From assembly GCA_001777665.1 (NCBI GenBank), contig MFEQ01000008.1, positions 1 through 50,144 on the forward strand: a DNA stretch of 50,144 bases. Reading direction: 5' to 3'. The stretch comes from Candidatus Doudnabacteria bacterium RIFCSPHIGHO2_02_FULL_42_25 (GTDB lineage: Bacteria; Patescibacteria; Doudnabacteria; UBA920; O2-02-FULL-48-8). The notes under the pieces were generated by a model. It ran no database searches, was not told the DNA's origin, and saw only the letters and a list, made by a program, of their open reading frames with translations. The number at the start of each line of letters is the position of its first letter. Position 1 is the first letter of the stretch. The position numbers and the translations under genes are program-made. Positions 30,744 to 38,664 of this stretch are shown here, piece after piece.

Positions 30744-31487
30744 TTATTGACCCCAACTCGAGGACCACCCAATCATTGTGATGTTACTAGGACCTCTTCC
30801 GGGGTCGCCGCCTTGGATACTGACATTCGCAACGTTTAAGTGTCCCTTCATAGGCAATTTAATGAACTTGAAATTGGAAATCAGGAAACTGGCACCCACT
30901 GAAAGCCCTACCCTAATCTCCCTCCCGTCTGTATCGTCCGGAACACTCAGCATGATAAACCCAGGTATAGGGTATAACCCGGTACGTTTCCCGATCTCAA
31001 TTGTAGTCCAGTGTGCACCTATCAACCCCCACACTCTCGGCCCAAGTTCGCCTAAAGTCCAGGGCCCATCGACATGAAACCGTCTCCAGAAGGTTGTGTG
31101 TGGCACGATCTCATTCTGCTTCTGGGTTAACAACTGCTGTTGCCTGGCCAGGTCAATGGTAAAACCGCTTTCCAGTTCCACCAAGATGTTACAAGCCTCT
31201 TCGATCGTACCGTGTACGCCTTCAAACATCTTCCAGTTCTCGCAGCGGTCTGGTAACCACTCGGGCACTCCGGGGAGCTTCTTGCGTTTGCCCATTTTCT
31301 GGCCCCACAAGTTACTCCAAAAAGTGTAGACGATCCGATTGCGGTTGACGAGGTACCATTGCTGGTATTTTTCAACTGCCTCGATCCAGTCCCTCAGTGT
31401 CTTCTCTTCGGACTGCGAAAGCAGCTCCTGACCGAAGGCAGGAACACTGACAAGCGACAGAATCAACACTAAAACCCACTTCGTCAT
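30744..31487 (-). CDS. Secreted protein of unknown function
   Basis: 247 residues from ATG 31487, chosen because AAGGAGG lies 5 nt upstream and a clean signal peptide follows (TKWVLVLILSLVSVPAFGQ, cut near residue 19-20). The mature part has a helical, Trp-rich first half (WIEAVEKYQQWYLVNRNRIVYTFW) and a beta-rich second half (FHVDGPWTLGELGPRVWGLI, then FIMLSVPDDTDGREIRVGLS, FISN and FKFIKLPMKGHLNV). Two Cys may form a disulfide. No known domain recognised. GC-richer than the genome average, own terminator, monocistronic. Confidence 0.7.
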   Translation of the reverse strand: MTKWVLVLILSLVSVPAFGQELLSQSEEKTLRDWIEAVEKYQQWYLVNRNRIVYTFWSNLWGQKMGKRKKLPGVPEWLPDRCENWKMFEGVHGTIEEACNILVELESGFTIDLARQQQLLTQKQNEIVPHTTFWRRFHVDGPWTLGELGPRVWGLIGAHWTTIEIGKRTGLYPIPGFIMLSVPDDTDGREIRVGLSVGASFLISNFKFIKLPMKGHLNVANVSIQGGDPGRGPSNITMIGWSSSWGQ

Positions 31488-31537
31488 GTTGCCTCCTTGG
31501 CCACTATTTATTAGCATAGTAGATTATTTTTGAGAAT

Positions 31538-31575
31538 AAAAAAAGGCCGGCACCTCGAAATGAAGGGTGACGGCG
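31538..31575 (-). terminator. Intrinsic terminator of the 31592 gene
   Basis: On the minus strand GCCG-T-CACC pairs with GGTG-C-CGGC (one mismatch), followed by seven T. Confidence 0.8.
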
Positions 31576-31591
31576 AAAATAGGTCGTTCGC

Positions 31592-32050
31592 TTAGAGCGT
31601 CGCGATCACACGTTCAACCGCATTACTCCAGCTGTCGCATGGAATAATACGGAAGGGTTCGACCAGTCCGGGAGAAACTAGTCCGACCTGATACCGATAC
31701 GGCACCGAGCTGTCCGGCAAGCTGGTCAAAAGTTCGGTCTGTGCTGTGACAACATGCGTGTAATCAGTACAGATTTTTGCCAACCCTCTAAAGTCCGGTG
31801 AGGTGGGAAACGGATCGGAACAGATCCGTGTCTTCGTGAACAGCCCCACTCTCGCAAACCACGACCAAGCCACAAACTTGTCTGCCGGATCAGCGAGGTC
31901 GATGATCTTGACCTTCTCGCACCCGAAGGCTCTGACGAGGCGTTCAAACCCCTCAAGCGCATCCGGAGCCTCGATTACTTCATGCTTACCTTGCCACTCA
32001 CTCTTCTTAGCAAGAAGCGCGCTGAAATCAACTATGATCTTGTGCGACAT
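31592..32050 (-). CDS. Solitary protein of unknown function (HAD-like layout possible)
   Basis: 152 residues from ATG 32050, which has a GGGAGGGG ribosome site; a TTG at 32065 is a poorer start. The order of strands and helices (KIIVDFSALL, then EGFERLVRAFGCEKVKIIDLAD, then WFARVGLFTKTRICSDPF, then YTHVVTAQTELLTSL) recalls HAD phosphatase-like nucleotidase proteins, but the catalytic DxD is not present (VDFSA), so this is a guess. Promoter TTCACA, 17-nt spacer, TATAAT near 32091-32119 on the minus strand, overlapping the uvrB promoter region. GC-rich, own terminator. Confidence 0.65.
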   Translation of the reverse strand: MSHKIIVDFSALLAKKSEWQGKHEVIEAPDALEGFERLVRAFGCEKVKIIDLADPADKFVAWSWFARVGLFTKTRICSDPFPTSPDFRGLAKICTDYTHVVTAQTELLTSLPDSSVPYRYQVGLVSPGLVEPFRIIPCDSWSNAVERVIATL

Positions 32051-32111
32051 GTCCCCTCCCGCCAACGACGACCATTACCCCTACTTTTACTTTCAGCAAT
32101 TATATCAATTA

Positions 32112-32141
32112 TTGACCGAGTTGTGAAGCCTCTGCTACAAT
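32112..32141 (+). promoter_or_regulatory. uvrB promoter
   Basis: TTGACC (32112-32117), 18-nt spacer, extended -10 TGCTACAAT. The hexamer ends 10 nt before ATG 32152, so the leader should be only about 4 nt. Confidence 0.65.
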
Positions 32142-32151
32142 AAAATTTGGC

Positions 32152-34152
32152 ATGAAATTCAAAATTCACTCACCATTTAAACCTAGTGGCGATCAGCCGA
32201 CGGCTATTGAGAAGCTCGTGGCTGGATTAGAAAAAAAGCACCGATACCAGACTCTTTTGGGAGTCACAGGTAGCGGCAAGACTTTTACTATGGCCAATGT
32301 CATCGAAAAAGTTCAGAAACCCACCCTGATAATTTCCCATAATAAAACTTTGGCCGCGCAGTTAGCCAATGAATTTCAAGAATTTTTTCCAGATAATGCA
32401 GTACACTACTTTGTTTCTTATTATGACTACTACCAACCAGAAGCGTATATTCCCCGCAGCGATACATATATCGAAAAAGAGACCCAAATCAACGAAGAAA
32501 TCGATAAATTGCGCAATGCCGCGACCCAAAGCTTACTTTCACGAAAAGATGTTCTGATTGTGGCTTCAGTCTCCTGTATTTATGGATTGGGTAATCCTGG
32601 AAATTATCTCGAGCTTTCCCTCTCACTGAAAGTTGGAGAAGAAATCAAACGCGATAAATTTTTACGTCGTTTAACCGACCTCCAATTTATTCGCAATGAC
32701 ATCAATCTCACCCGTGGTACTTTCCGGGTGCGAGGTGATGTTATTGAATTTATCCCCGCTTCCGCTGACAAAGTCATCAGTCTAAGTTTCTTCGGTGATG
32801 AATTAGAAAAAATATCAGAGCATGATCCTCTGACTGGTGAAGAGTTTGGTGATCGACAGGAAATTACCATCTTCCCTGCCAAACATTTCGTGACCCCGAA
32901 AGAAAAATTATTTGCTGCCATCAATAATATCCGCCAAGAACTGGCTGATCAAATCAAATATTTTAAATCCCAGGGCAAAGAAATCGAAGCCCAGCGTATC
33001 GAACAGCGCACCAACTTTGATTTGGAAATGCTTTTAGAGACTGGCTTCGTCGCAGGGATAGAAAACTACTCTCGGCAACTTGATTTCCGCAAACCGGGCG
33101 AGCCTCCATCTACACTTATCGATTACTTCCCAGATGATTTCTTGCTGTTCATCGACGAATCGCATATTACCTTACCCCAAATTTACGGCATGTATGAGGG
33201 CGATCAATCCCGCAAACGAACTTTGATTGATTATGGCTTTCGATTGCCTTCCGCGATTGATAATCGACCGCTCAAATTCGAAGAGTTTGAAAAAAAAATC
33301 GACCAAACAATTTTTGTTTCAGCGACCCCGACGAAAGACCGGGAGTTAAAGGTTTCGAAACAAGTTGCCGAACAACTAATTCGTCCCACCGGATTACTCG
33401 ACCCGGAAATTGAGATTCGACCCACGAAAAATCAGATCGATGATTTGATGGAAGAAATCCAAAAACGAGTAAAAAAGAAACAGCGAATTCTCGTGACTAC
33501 TCTGACTAAAAATATGGCTGAAGAGTTGTCCAGTTACTTGGTCGAATATGGCATTCGAGGCCAATACCTCCATGCGGATATCCAAACTTTAGAACGACTA
33601 GAAATTTTACGCGACTTGCGACTCGGGGTTTATGATGTCGTGGTCGGAATTAACCTTCTCCGAGAAGGATTAGATCTACCGGAAGTTTCTCTAGTCGCGA
33701 TATTAGATGCAGACAAAGAAGGATATCTTCGTTCGGAAACCTCGCTCATCCAAACCATGGGCCGCGCTGCGCGTCACCTGGAAGGCCGTGTCATCATGTA
33801 TGCGGATCGGATCACCGGATCCATGGATCGTGCTATGAAGGAAGTTGAACGAAGACGTAAAATTCAAACGACTTACAACAAGGAGCACGGCATCACCCCT
33901 ACGAGTATTCAAAAAGCTATCAGTGAGACCCGTCTGGCAGGCAAAAAAGCTGATGAGGAAAAGGTCAAACAACTTGATGAAATGGACCTAACCAAAATGA
34001 CTAAGCAAGATATTGCTTATGCCATCGAAGAACTCCGCGACCAGATGGACATGGCCTCCAGAAACCTAGATTTCGAAAAAGCCGCTGCCCTCCGCGATCA
34101 AATTCAAACCATCCGCGCCAAAACGAAGATGAAGAAACATAAATTTAAATAG
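32152..34152 (+). CDS. uvrB: Excinuclease ABC subunit B
   Basis: 666 residues, full length. DNA-damage recognition helicase of nucleotide excision repair. Walker A GVTGSGKT (37-44), the DNA-inserting beta-hairpin with YYDYYQPEAYIPRSDTYIEK, DESHITLPQ (Walker B-like), helicase motifs SATPTKDRE, GINLLREGLDLPEVSLVAIL and QTMGRAARH, and a C-terminal UVR motif for UvrC contact (about 625-655). UvrA and UvrC are not in this window. Confidence 0.97.
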   Translation: MKFKIHSPFKPSGDQPTAIEKLVAGLEKKHRYQTLLGVTGSGKTFTMANVIEKVQKPTLIISHNKTLAAQLANEFQEFFPDNAVHYFVSYYDYYQPEAYIPRSDTYIEKETQINEEIDKLRNAATQSLLSRKDVLIVASVSCIYGLGNPGNYLELSLSLKVGEEIKRDKFLRRLTDLQFIRNDINLTRGTFRVRGDVIEFIPASADKVISLSFFGDELEKISEHDPLTGEEFGDRQEITIFPAKHFVTPKEKLFAAINNIRQELADQIKYFKSQGKEIEAQRIEQRTNFDLEMLLETGFVAGIENYSRQLDFRKPGEPPSTLIDYFPDDFLLFIDESHITLPQIYGMYEGDQSRKRTLIDYGFRLPSAIDNRPLKFEEFEKKIDQTIFVSATPTKDRELKVSKQVAEQLIRPTGLLDPEIEIRPTKNQIDDLMEEIQKRVKKKQRILVTTLTKNMAEELSSYLVEYGIRGQYLHADIQTLERLEILRDLRLGVYDVVVGINLLREGLDLPEVSLVAILDADKEGYLRSETSLIQTMGRAARHLEGRVIMYADRITGSMDRAMKEVERRRKIQTTYNKEHGITPTSIQKAISETRLAGKKADEEKVKQLDEMDLTKMTKQDIAYAIEELRDQMDMASRNLDFEKAAALRDQIQTIRAKTKMKKHKFK

Positions 34153-34170
34153 AATTACTGTCTCCTTTTC

Positions 34171-34196
34171 TGCTCGGCCGAGCAATGTTGGAAACA
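34171..34196. repeat. Direct repeat A, downstream of Cas2-like gene
   Basis: Palindrome TGCTCGGCCGAGCA followed by ATGTTGGAAACA, identical over 26 bases to 34723-34748. Weaker similarity (TCTCCTTTTC against TCTCTTTT) continues to the left. It begins 9 nt past the stop of the gene at 34205. Confidence 0.9.
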
Positions 34197-34204
34197 ACTA
34201 CAAT

Positions 34205-34702
34205 TTACTTGAAATAATATTCTGACTTTGCAGAAAAGATTGAAACATCCTTTTGCAGTTTTAACTCCTCGATTAACTCTTTCAGATCGTCAAAAACTTG
34301 GAAAGGACTTAAGAAGCAACTTTCACGAATTTGAGTATAACCGCTTCGAATCAAATACCGGCGTAGGGTATCCCGAGCATTACGTTTTGTTTCCGGTATG
34401 TCGAAAATTATCAAAGTCGAAAAACCATCTGATCTAGATTTCTTCGTAATTGCCTTTAGGCGTAATGTCTTTGCTCTTTTTGTAATAACAAAAGCCGGAC
34501 CTTCTATAGTTTGAGTCTTTTTAACCAGGCCTAGTTTTTCAAATCTTTTTAATCTCTTGTGGTAAGCTGATCGAGTGATCGACACTCTAGACATTTTACT
34601 ATAGGGTCTAAAAACTGTTCGATCTCTGGTTGGAAAATCTGAAAGCCATTTGAATAATTCCCATAAACTTCGGGCAGCCCCCATTCTTGAACTCATTACC
34701 AT
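34205..34702 (-). CDS. PaaX-like winged-helix protein with Cas2-like domain
   Basis: 165 residues. A winged-helix DNA-binding part at about 12-80 (RSLWELFKWLSDF, then SITRSAYHKRLKRFEKLGLVKKTQ) is joined to a Cas2-like ferredoxin fold at about 92-165 (GFSTLIIFDIPETKRNARDTLRRYLIRSGY, then CFLSPF, then DVSIFSAKSEYYF). PaaX-type repressors have this layout, and database Cas2 hits in CPR genomes are often this kind of protein. No cas1 or CRISPR array is near. The gene has TTGCTC, 17-nt spacer, TACAAT and 6 nt to ATG 34702 (leaderless). The palindrome TGCTCGGCCGAGCA overlaps its -35, so autorepression is likely (inference). Identical direct repeats flank the gene. Confidence 0.8.
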   Translation of the reverse strand: MVMSSRMGAARSLWELFKWLSDFPTRDRTVFRPYSKMSRVSITRSAYHKRLKRFEKLGLVKKTQTIEGPAFVITKRAKTLRLKAITKKSRSDGFSTLIIFDIPETKRNARDTLRRYLIRSGYTQIRESCFLSPFQVFDDLKELIEELKLQKDVSIFSAKSEYYFK

Positions 34703-34708
34703 AAATAC

Positions 34709-34737
34709 ATTGTATCTCTTTTTGCTCGGCCGAGCAA
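34709..34737 (-). promoter_or_regulatory. Promoter and probable operator of the PaaX/Cas2-like gene
   Basis: On the minus strand TTGCTC, 17-nt spacer, TACAAT. The 14-bp palindrome at 34723-34736 covers the -35 box and half of the spacer. Confidence 0.6.
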
Positions 34738-34748
34738 TGTTGGAAACA
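34723..34748. repeat. Direct repeat B, upstream of Cas2-like gene
   Basis: Identical to the repeat at 34171-34196. Its right end touches the -35 box of the rpsT promoter, so one repeat sits between two divergent promoters. Confidence 0.9.
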
Positions 34749-34777
34749 TTGACCTAAACGGTCTTTTTTGCTAAACT
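34749..34777 (+). promoter_or_regulatory. rpsT promoter
   Basis: TTGACC, 17-nt spacer, extended -10 TGCTAAACT. The transcript should start near 34784, giving a leader of about 78 nt that contains TAATTACTA direct repeats just before the ATG. Confidence 0.7.
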
Positions 34778-34861
34778 TTTGGAGCTAAATAGGCTTTGTG
34801 TCGCGAAGTTTATTTAATTCTAATTACTAATTACTAATTACTTCTTACTATTTACTAATTT

Positions 34862-35125
34862 ATGCCTAACATTAAATCAGCTATGAAAGCCATGCGGCAG
34901 AATGTTCGACGCCGAGCGGTAAATTTGAAAGCTCTAGAAGCGATCAAACAAACTGCGAAGCAGGTCCGCAAATTCGCTACTGCCAACAATAAATCTGAAG
35001 CCCAGAAAGCTCTATCCTCTGCATTTGCAGCTCTCGATAAAGCCGCCAAGAAGCATATCGTTCATAAGAATACTGCTTCCAGAAAAAAGTCCCGGCTCGC
35101 AGCAATGGTCGGAAAATTAAAATAA
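34862..35125 (+). CDS. rpsT: 30S ribosomal protein S20
   Basis: 87 residues, highly basic, helical. MPNIKSAMKAMRQNVRRRAVNLK, then ALDKAAKKHIVHKNTASRKKSRLA is the S20 pattern. It binds 16S rRNA in the body of the small subunit. ATG 34862 follows an AT-rich leader with repeated TAATTACTA and no clear Shine-Dalgarno site. A CCCCGGA palindrome follows the gene and may end its transcript. Confidence 0.95.
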   Translation: MPNIKSAMKAMRQNVRRRAVNLKALEAIKQTAKQVRKFATANNKSEAQKALSSAFAALDKAAKKHIVHKNTASRKKSRLAAMVGKLK

Positions 35126-35141
35126 TCCCCTATCACAAACC

Positions 35142-35162
35142 ACCCCGGACTTGATCCGGGGT
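35142..35162. repeat. CCCCGGA palindrome after rpsT
   Basis: ACCCCGGA and TCCGGGGT around a 5-nt loop, between the convergent rpsT and polA. Same family as 18890-18930 (outer part) and 43859-43879. Confidence 0.8.
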
Positions 35163-35168
35163 CTTATT

Positions 35169-37448
35169 TTAAATTTTCAACTTTTCCATCTCCGCCCAGT
35201 TAGTTCCGGCTTTGGCCTCGACGACTAGTGGAACCTTGAGCTCATAAACTGATTCCATTATTTTTTTAATCTTTTGGGCAAATTTTTCAGCATCATTTTT
35301 CAGTACTTCAAAAACTAATTCGTCATGTACTGACAAAAGCATCCTTACTTCTGGTGTTTGTTTTTCAATCTGGATCATGCTTAATTTGATGATATCTGCG
35401 GCCAATGATTGGATTGGCGTATTGAACGCGGCTCTTTCTGCAGCTCCTCGGACTGCAAAATTTGAAGCTAGAATTTCCGGAAAATTGCGAAGACGACCAG
35501 TCGCAGTTCGAATATACCCATCTTGCTTGGTTTGATTTATCGTATCATCTATGTATTTTTTGAGTTTACTAAAGACTGCGAAATAGTCTTTGATGTGTTG
35601 CGATGCCTCTTCATGGCTCATCGCGGACCTCGAAGATAAGCCGAAAGCTGAAACACCATAGAGTACACTGAAGTTGATAGTTTTTGCATCGCGGCGTTGG
35701 GCCGGTGTCACATCTTTCGCACCGACCCCAAAAATACGAGCTGCAGTAGCAGTGTGAAAATCGATATTGTCTTTAAAAATTTTAATCATCTCTGGTTCAT
35801 CTGTCAAAGACGCAGCAATTCGAAGTTCGATTTGTGAATAATCTAGAGACAATAAAACATTGCCTTTGTCCGCGATAAATGCCTTTCGCACTTCGTTTCC
35901 CAGTTCCGTTTTAATCGGTATATTTTGCAAATTGGGATTCAATGAAGATAACCGCCCAGTTGCAGCAATGGTTTGACTATAGGTAGTATGGAGTCGTCCA
36001 TCCTTTCCCACTAGTTCTGGCAGCGCATCGACATACGTAGATTTAAGTTTCGTGATTTCGCGATATTCAAAAATCAAATCAATGATTGGATGCATGCCCC
36101 GCAGTCGTTCTAGCTGCTCCGCATTTGTCGACAACGCTTTTGTTTTGCCTGTTTTTCGTAATCCATCGGCAGTTAATTTCAATTTCTCGAACAACACCTC
36201 TCGCAGCTGAATCGGAGAGGCAATATTAAATTCTGTGCCGGATAAATTATAGATTTGCTTCGTCAATTCATCAACTCGCTTGCCTAATTGTTTACTCAAA
36301 TCCTTCAACCACTTCAAATCAAGTTTGACTCCTCGCTTTTGCATCTTCTCCAGAACCTCCATTAGAGGCACTTCTATATCATGATAAATTTTCAGTAACT
36401 TCTTTTCTTTCAGCTGATTAGCCAATTCGCTCCAGTTGTCTGTTTCATACGTCCGTCGGCCAGGATTAAGTAAGTAAGCCGCGATTAATGCTTGCTTTTC
36501 GTTTTTTATTAAATCATTTGGTTTAGTTTCAACCGTGGTGCTCACTTCCAATCCTGCTGCTGTTTTATGCCCCTTCGGTAACCGTGCATCCAAAGCTTTA
36601 ATTCCTAACGCATGAAAAAGCTTCATGACGGTTAGCTCCTCATAGTCACTTAAAAGTGTTTTCTCAAAATCAAAATCCAAATGATTTTTGCGATCAATGT
36701 GAGCAAGTTTCTGCGATAAATACGCTTTAGGTTTGCCTTCAACTAATTTTTTCAACGTTCCAGGTTTAATCTTTTCACTGTTCCGCTCCACTCCCTCGTA
36801 AACTCCTTCCAAAGATCCGAAAGTTTTAATCAAATCCAAAGCCCCTTTTTCGCCAATCCCAGGTACTCCAGGAATATTGTCAGACAGGTCTCCACGAATC
36901 GCTTTATAATCGACCCACTGTGTTGGATGAAGCCCATAGATCTCGACCATTTTATCAATATCGAAAATTTGGATATCTGAAAATCCGGTTTTGAATCGAT
37001 AGACCTCAGTATGATTATCGATCAGCTGCAATAAATCCAAATCACCAGTCACGATAATATTTAAAACGTCTTTCGGGGTTTGATAGGTAATGATGCCAAG
37101 TAAATCATCAGCTTCATAACCTTGTTTTTCGTAAATGGGAATCTCTAGAGCTTCTAGGATCTCTTTGATTTTTGGTAACTGGATCATTAATTCACTGGGG
37201 GGAGCTTTTCTCGTCGCTTTATAATCCGCAGCCAATTTATCACGGAAGGTCGGACCCTTCACATCAAACGTGACCACAGCATGAGTTGGTTTGATATCAG
37301 CTAGAGCTTTGAAAAGCATGGAAAAAAATCCGAAAATTGCCCCAGTCGGGAATCCTTCGGCATTTGACATCGCCGGCAAAGCATGAAAAGCACGATGAAA
37401 CAGGGCATGCCCGTCAATCAGTAATAATTTTTTCTTAAATTCTTTCAT
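35169..37448 (-). CDS. polA: DNA polymerase I with reduced middle domain
   Basis: 759 residues against about 830-930 in the family. 5'-nuclease domain (1-290): LLLIDGHALFHRAFHALP, VTFDVKGPTFRDKL, GYEADDLLG, TGDLDLLQL and an HhH loop GVPGIGEKGALDLI. The middle (about 295-370) is short, and the DEDD residues of a 3'-5' exonuclease are not seen, so proofreading is probably lost. Polymerase domain: GRLSSLNPNLQNIP, LDYSQIELR, O-helix RRDAKTINFSVLYG (Ser where many have Gly), and SVHDELVFEV. Overlaps the Nudix gene by 14 nt. Confidence 0.95.
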   Translation of the reverse strand: MKEFKKKLLLIDGHALFHRAFHALPAMSNAEGFPTGAIFGFFSMLFKALADIKPTHAVVTFDVKGPTFRDKLAADYKATRKAPPSELMIQLPKIKEILEALEIPIYEKQGYEADDLLGIITYQTPKDVLNIIVTGDLDLLQLIDNHTEVYRFKTGFSDIQIFDIDKMVEIYGLHPTQWVDYKAIRGDLSDNIPGVPGIGEKGALDLIKTFGSLEGVYEGVERNSEKIKPGTLKKLVEGKPKAYLSQKLAHIDRKNHLDFDFEKTLLSDYEELTVMKLFHALGIKALDARLPKGHKTAAGLEVSTTVETKPNDLIKNEKQALIAAYLLNPGRRTYETDNWSELANQLKEKKLLKIYHDIEVPLMEVLEKMQKRGVKLDLKWLKDLSKQLGKRVDELTKQIYNLSGTEFNIASPIQLREVLFEKLKLTADGLRKTGKTKALSTNAEQLERLRGMHPIIDLIFEYREITKLKSTYVDALPELVGKDGRLHTTYSQTIAATGRLSSLNPNLQNIPIKTELGNEVRKAFIADKGNVLLSLDYSQIELRIAASLTDEPEMIKIFKDNIDFHTATAARIFGVGAKDVTPAQRRDAKTINFSVLYGVSAFGLSSRSAMSHEEASQHIKDYFAVFSKLKKYIDDTINQTKQDGYIRTATGRLRNFPEILASNFAVRGAAERAAFNTPIQSLAADIIKLSMIQIEKQTPEVRMLLSVHDELVFEVLKNDAEKFAQKIKKIMESVYELKVPLVVEAKAGTNWAEMEKLKI

Positions 37449-37935
37449 TAGATTTTAACCAATCGTCGAGTGCTTCTTGATTATTTTTAAAAGCTATGTC
37501 TTTTGGTAATTCATTCTTATGGAACCATTTTAGCTCTGCTACATCATCATTGGGCTTGGGCTCCCCATTTACTATTTTTACCAAATAAAAAATATTTAAT
37601 GTTGATTGTTCACGATATGTGTCCATATAAAAACCAAAAAACTTAATTACATCAACTTCAACACCTGTCTCTTCTTTTACTTCTCGGTGCAAACCTGTTT
37701 CTGGATGCTCTCCTTTTTCCAAAAAACCACCAACAACATCCCATTTGCCCTTAAATGGTTCAATGCCTCGTCTGCTCAAAAGGATCTTATCACCTTCCAC
37801 TATTAAGGCTGATACTGCCGGATAGGATTTATCGTAAAAAATAAACCCACAATTCTTGCATCGGAGACGTGAATAGCCATGCTCGAAAAATTCTTCAAAC
37901 TCTCCACCGCATTTTGGACAAAATTTATACTGCAT
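37435..37935 (-). CDS. Nudix hydrolase with N-terminal zinc ribbon
   Basis: 166 residues. Zinc ribbon C6-x2-C9 and C26-x2-C29, then a Nudix fold with the box GGFLEKGEHPETGLHREV plus KEETG (about 68-90), matching GX5EX7REUXEEXGU. The layout resembles NADH pyrophosphatase NudC and related house-cleaning enzymes; the true substrate (oxidised nucleotide, NADH or ADP-ribose) is unknown. Between a lipoprotein gene (3 nt upstream) and polA (overlap of 14 nt), so cotranscribed with a replication or repair gene. Confidence 0.9.
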   Translation of the reverse strand: MQYKFCPKCGGEFEEFFEHGYSRLRCKNCGFIFYDKSYPAVSALIVEGDKILLSRRGIEPFKGKWDVVGGFLEKGEHPETGLHREVKEETGVEVDVIKFFGFYMDTYREQSTLNIFYLVKIVNGEPKPNDDVAELKWFHKNELPKDIAFKNNQEALDDWLKSNERI

Positions 37936-37938
37936 TTA

Positions 37939-38598
37939 TTATTTAATAACTAACGTCTTAACCATCTCAGTCATTTGAGATAAAGCATCTTTCAACTCAG
38001 AACTATCCTTAACTGGAAATTGATTTATATCTTTGCTGTTATAAGACATAGTGATCACTCCTAAGCCTTCAGGAATTCCAAGATTTTTAGAGTTCCATTT
38101 ATAGTTAAAGTAGCCACCAGCAGATTCACTCACATATGAAAAATACCAAACTGTTTGACCGTTTGTTGGCAAAACACAATCGTCTCTTTTATTTTCAGCA
38201 CTGACATACAGATCAGCTCTAGAATAAATATCAAAAACTTGGGTAGTCTCTTTAGCTCCACATGGTTCAGTCGGATGTACAAGAACTACTGCATCAGCAC
38301 TCGGTGCACCCATGGCAATTTCTGAAAACCGGCCACCTATCACCCCGCTTGCCTGACTAGCGGCAGTGTTGATGTAAAGAATATATTTGCCTTTGATAAT
38401 ATTTACTGCTCGAGGATTGGACTTAGGTGAAGAAGCTGTCCAACCCGAAAATGTATTGACCTTAATGTAGGAATTCTCATATGTCTCTGTCGGGGCTGGA
38501 GGCGTCGGTGTCGGACTTAGTGATTGCGGTTGATTATTTTTGTTACAAGAAGCTGCAAATAAACTTAAGCCCAAAACCAAAAATGCCAATTTTTTCAT
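37939..38598 (-). CDS. Lipoprotein of unknown function
   Basis: 219 residues. Signal peptide with lipobox FAASC (Cys18), a Pro/Thr/Ser linker (SLSPTPTPPAPTET), then a globular beta-rich domain (about 42-219) that starts YENSYIKVNTFSGWTASS and contains two Cys (EPCGAKE, DDCVLP) that could pair. Similar linker-plus-domain lipoproteins are common in Patescibacteria. AAGGA ribosome site before ATG 38598. First gene of the lipoprotein - Nudix - polA run. Confidence 0.75.
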   Translation of the reverse strand: MKKLAFLVLGLSLFAASCNKNNQPQSLSPTPTPPAPTETYENSYIKVNTFSGWTASSPKSNPRAVNIIKGKYILYINTAASQASGVIGGRFSEIAMGAPSADAVVLVHPTEPCGAKETTQVFDIYSRADLYVSAENKRDDCVLPTNGQTVWYFSYVSESAGGYFNYKWNSKNLGIPEGLGVITMSYNSKDINQFPVKDSSELKDALSQMTEMVKTLVIK

Positions 38599-38626
38599 AA
38601 ATTTTATCCTTCGAGTTCATCATAAC

Positions 38627-38656
38627 AAAAAACCGCCCGCGATCATAATCGGGACG
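38627..38656 (-). terminator. Intrinsic terminator after M23/FG-GAP gene
   Basis: On the minus strand CCCGAT...ATC-GC-GGG hairpin with a small bulge, followed by GCGGTTTTTT. Confidence 0.65.
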
Positions 38657-38664
38657 ATTCGTTG

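Noticed and set aside
34171..34748. The two 26-bp repeats near a Cas2-like gene as a CRISPR array
   Set aside because: Only two copies 526 bp apart with a gene between them and no spacers; no cas1 or other cas genes. The protein fits a PaaX-type regulator better.
34784..34861. rpsT leader as an S20 autoregulatory RNA
   Set aside because: The leader is mainly AT-rich direct repeats (TAATTACTA) with no rRNA-like structure that I can see.
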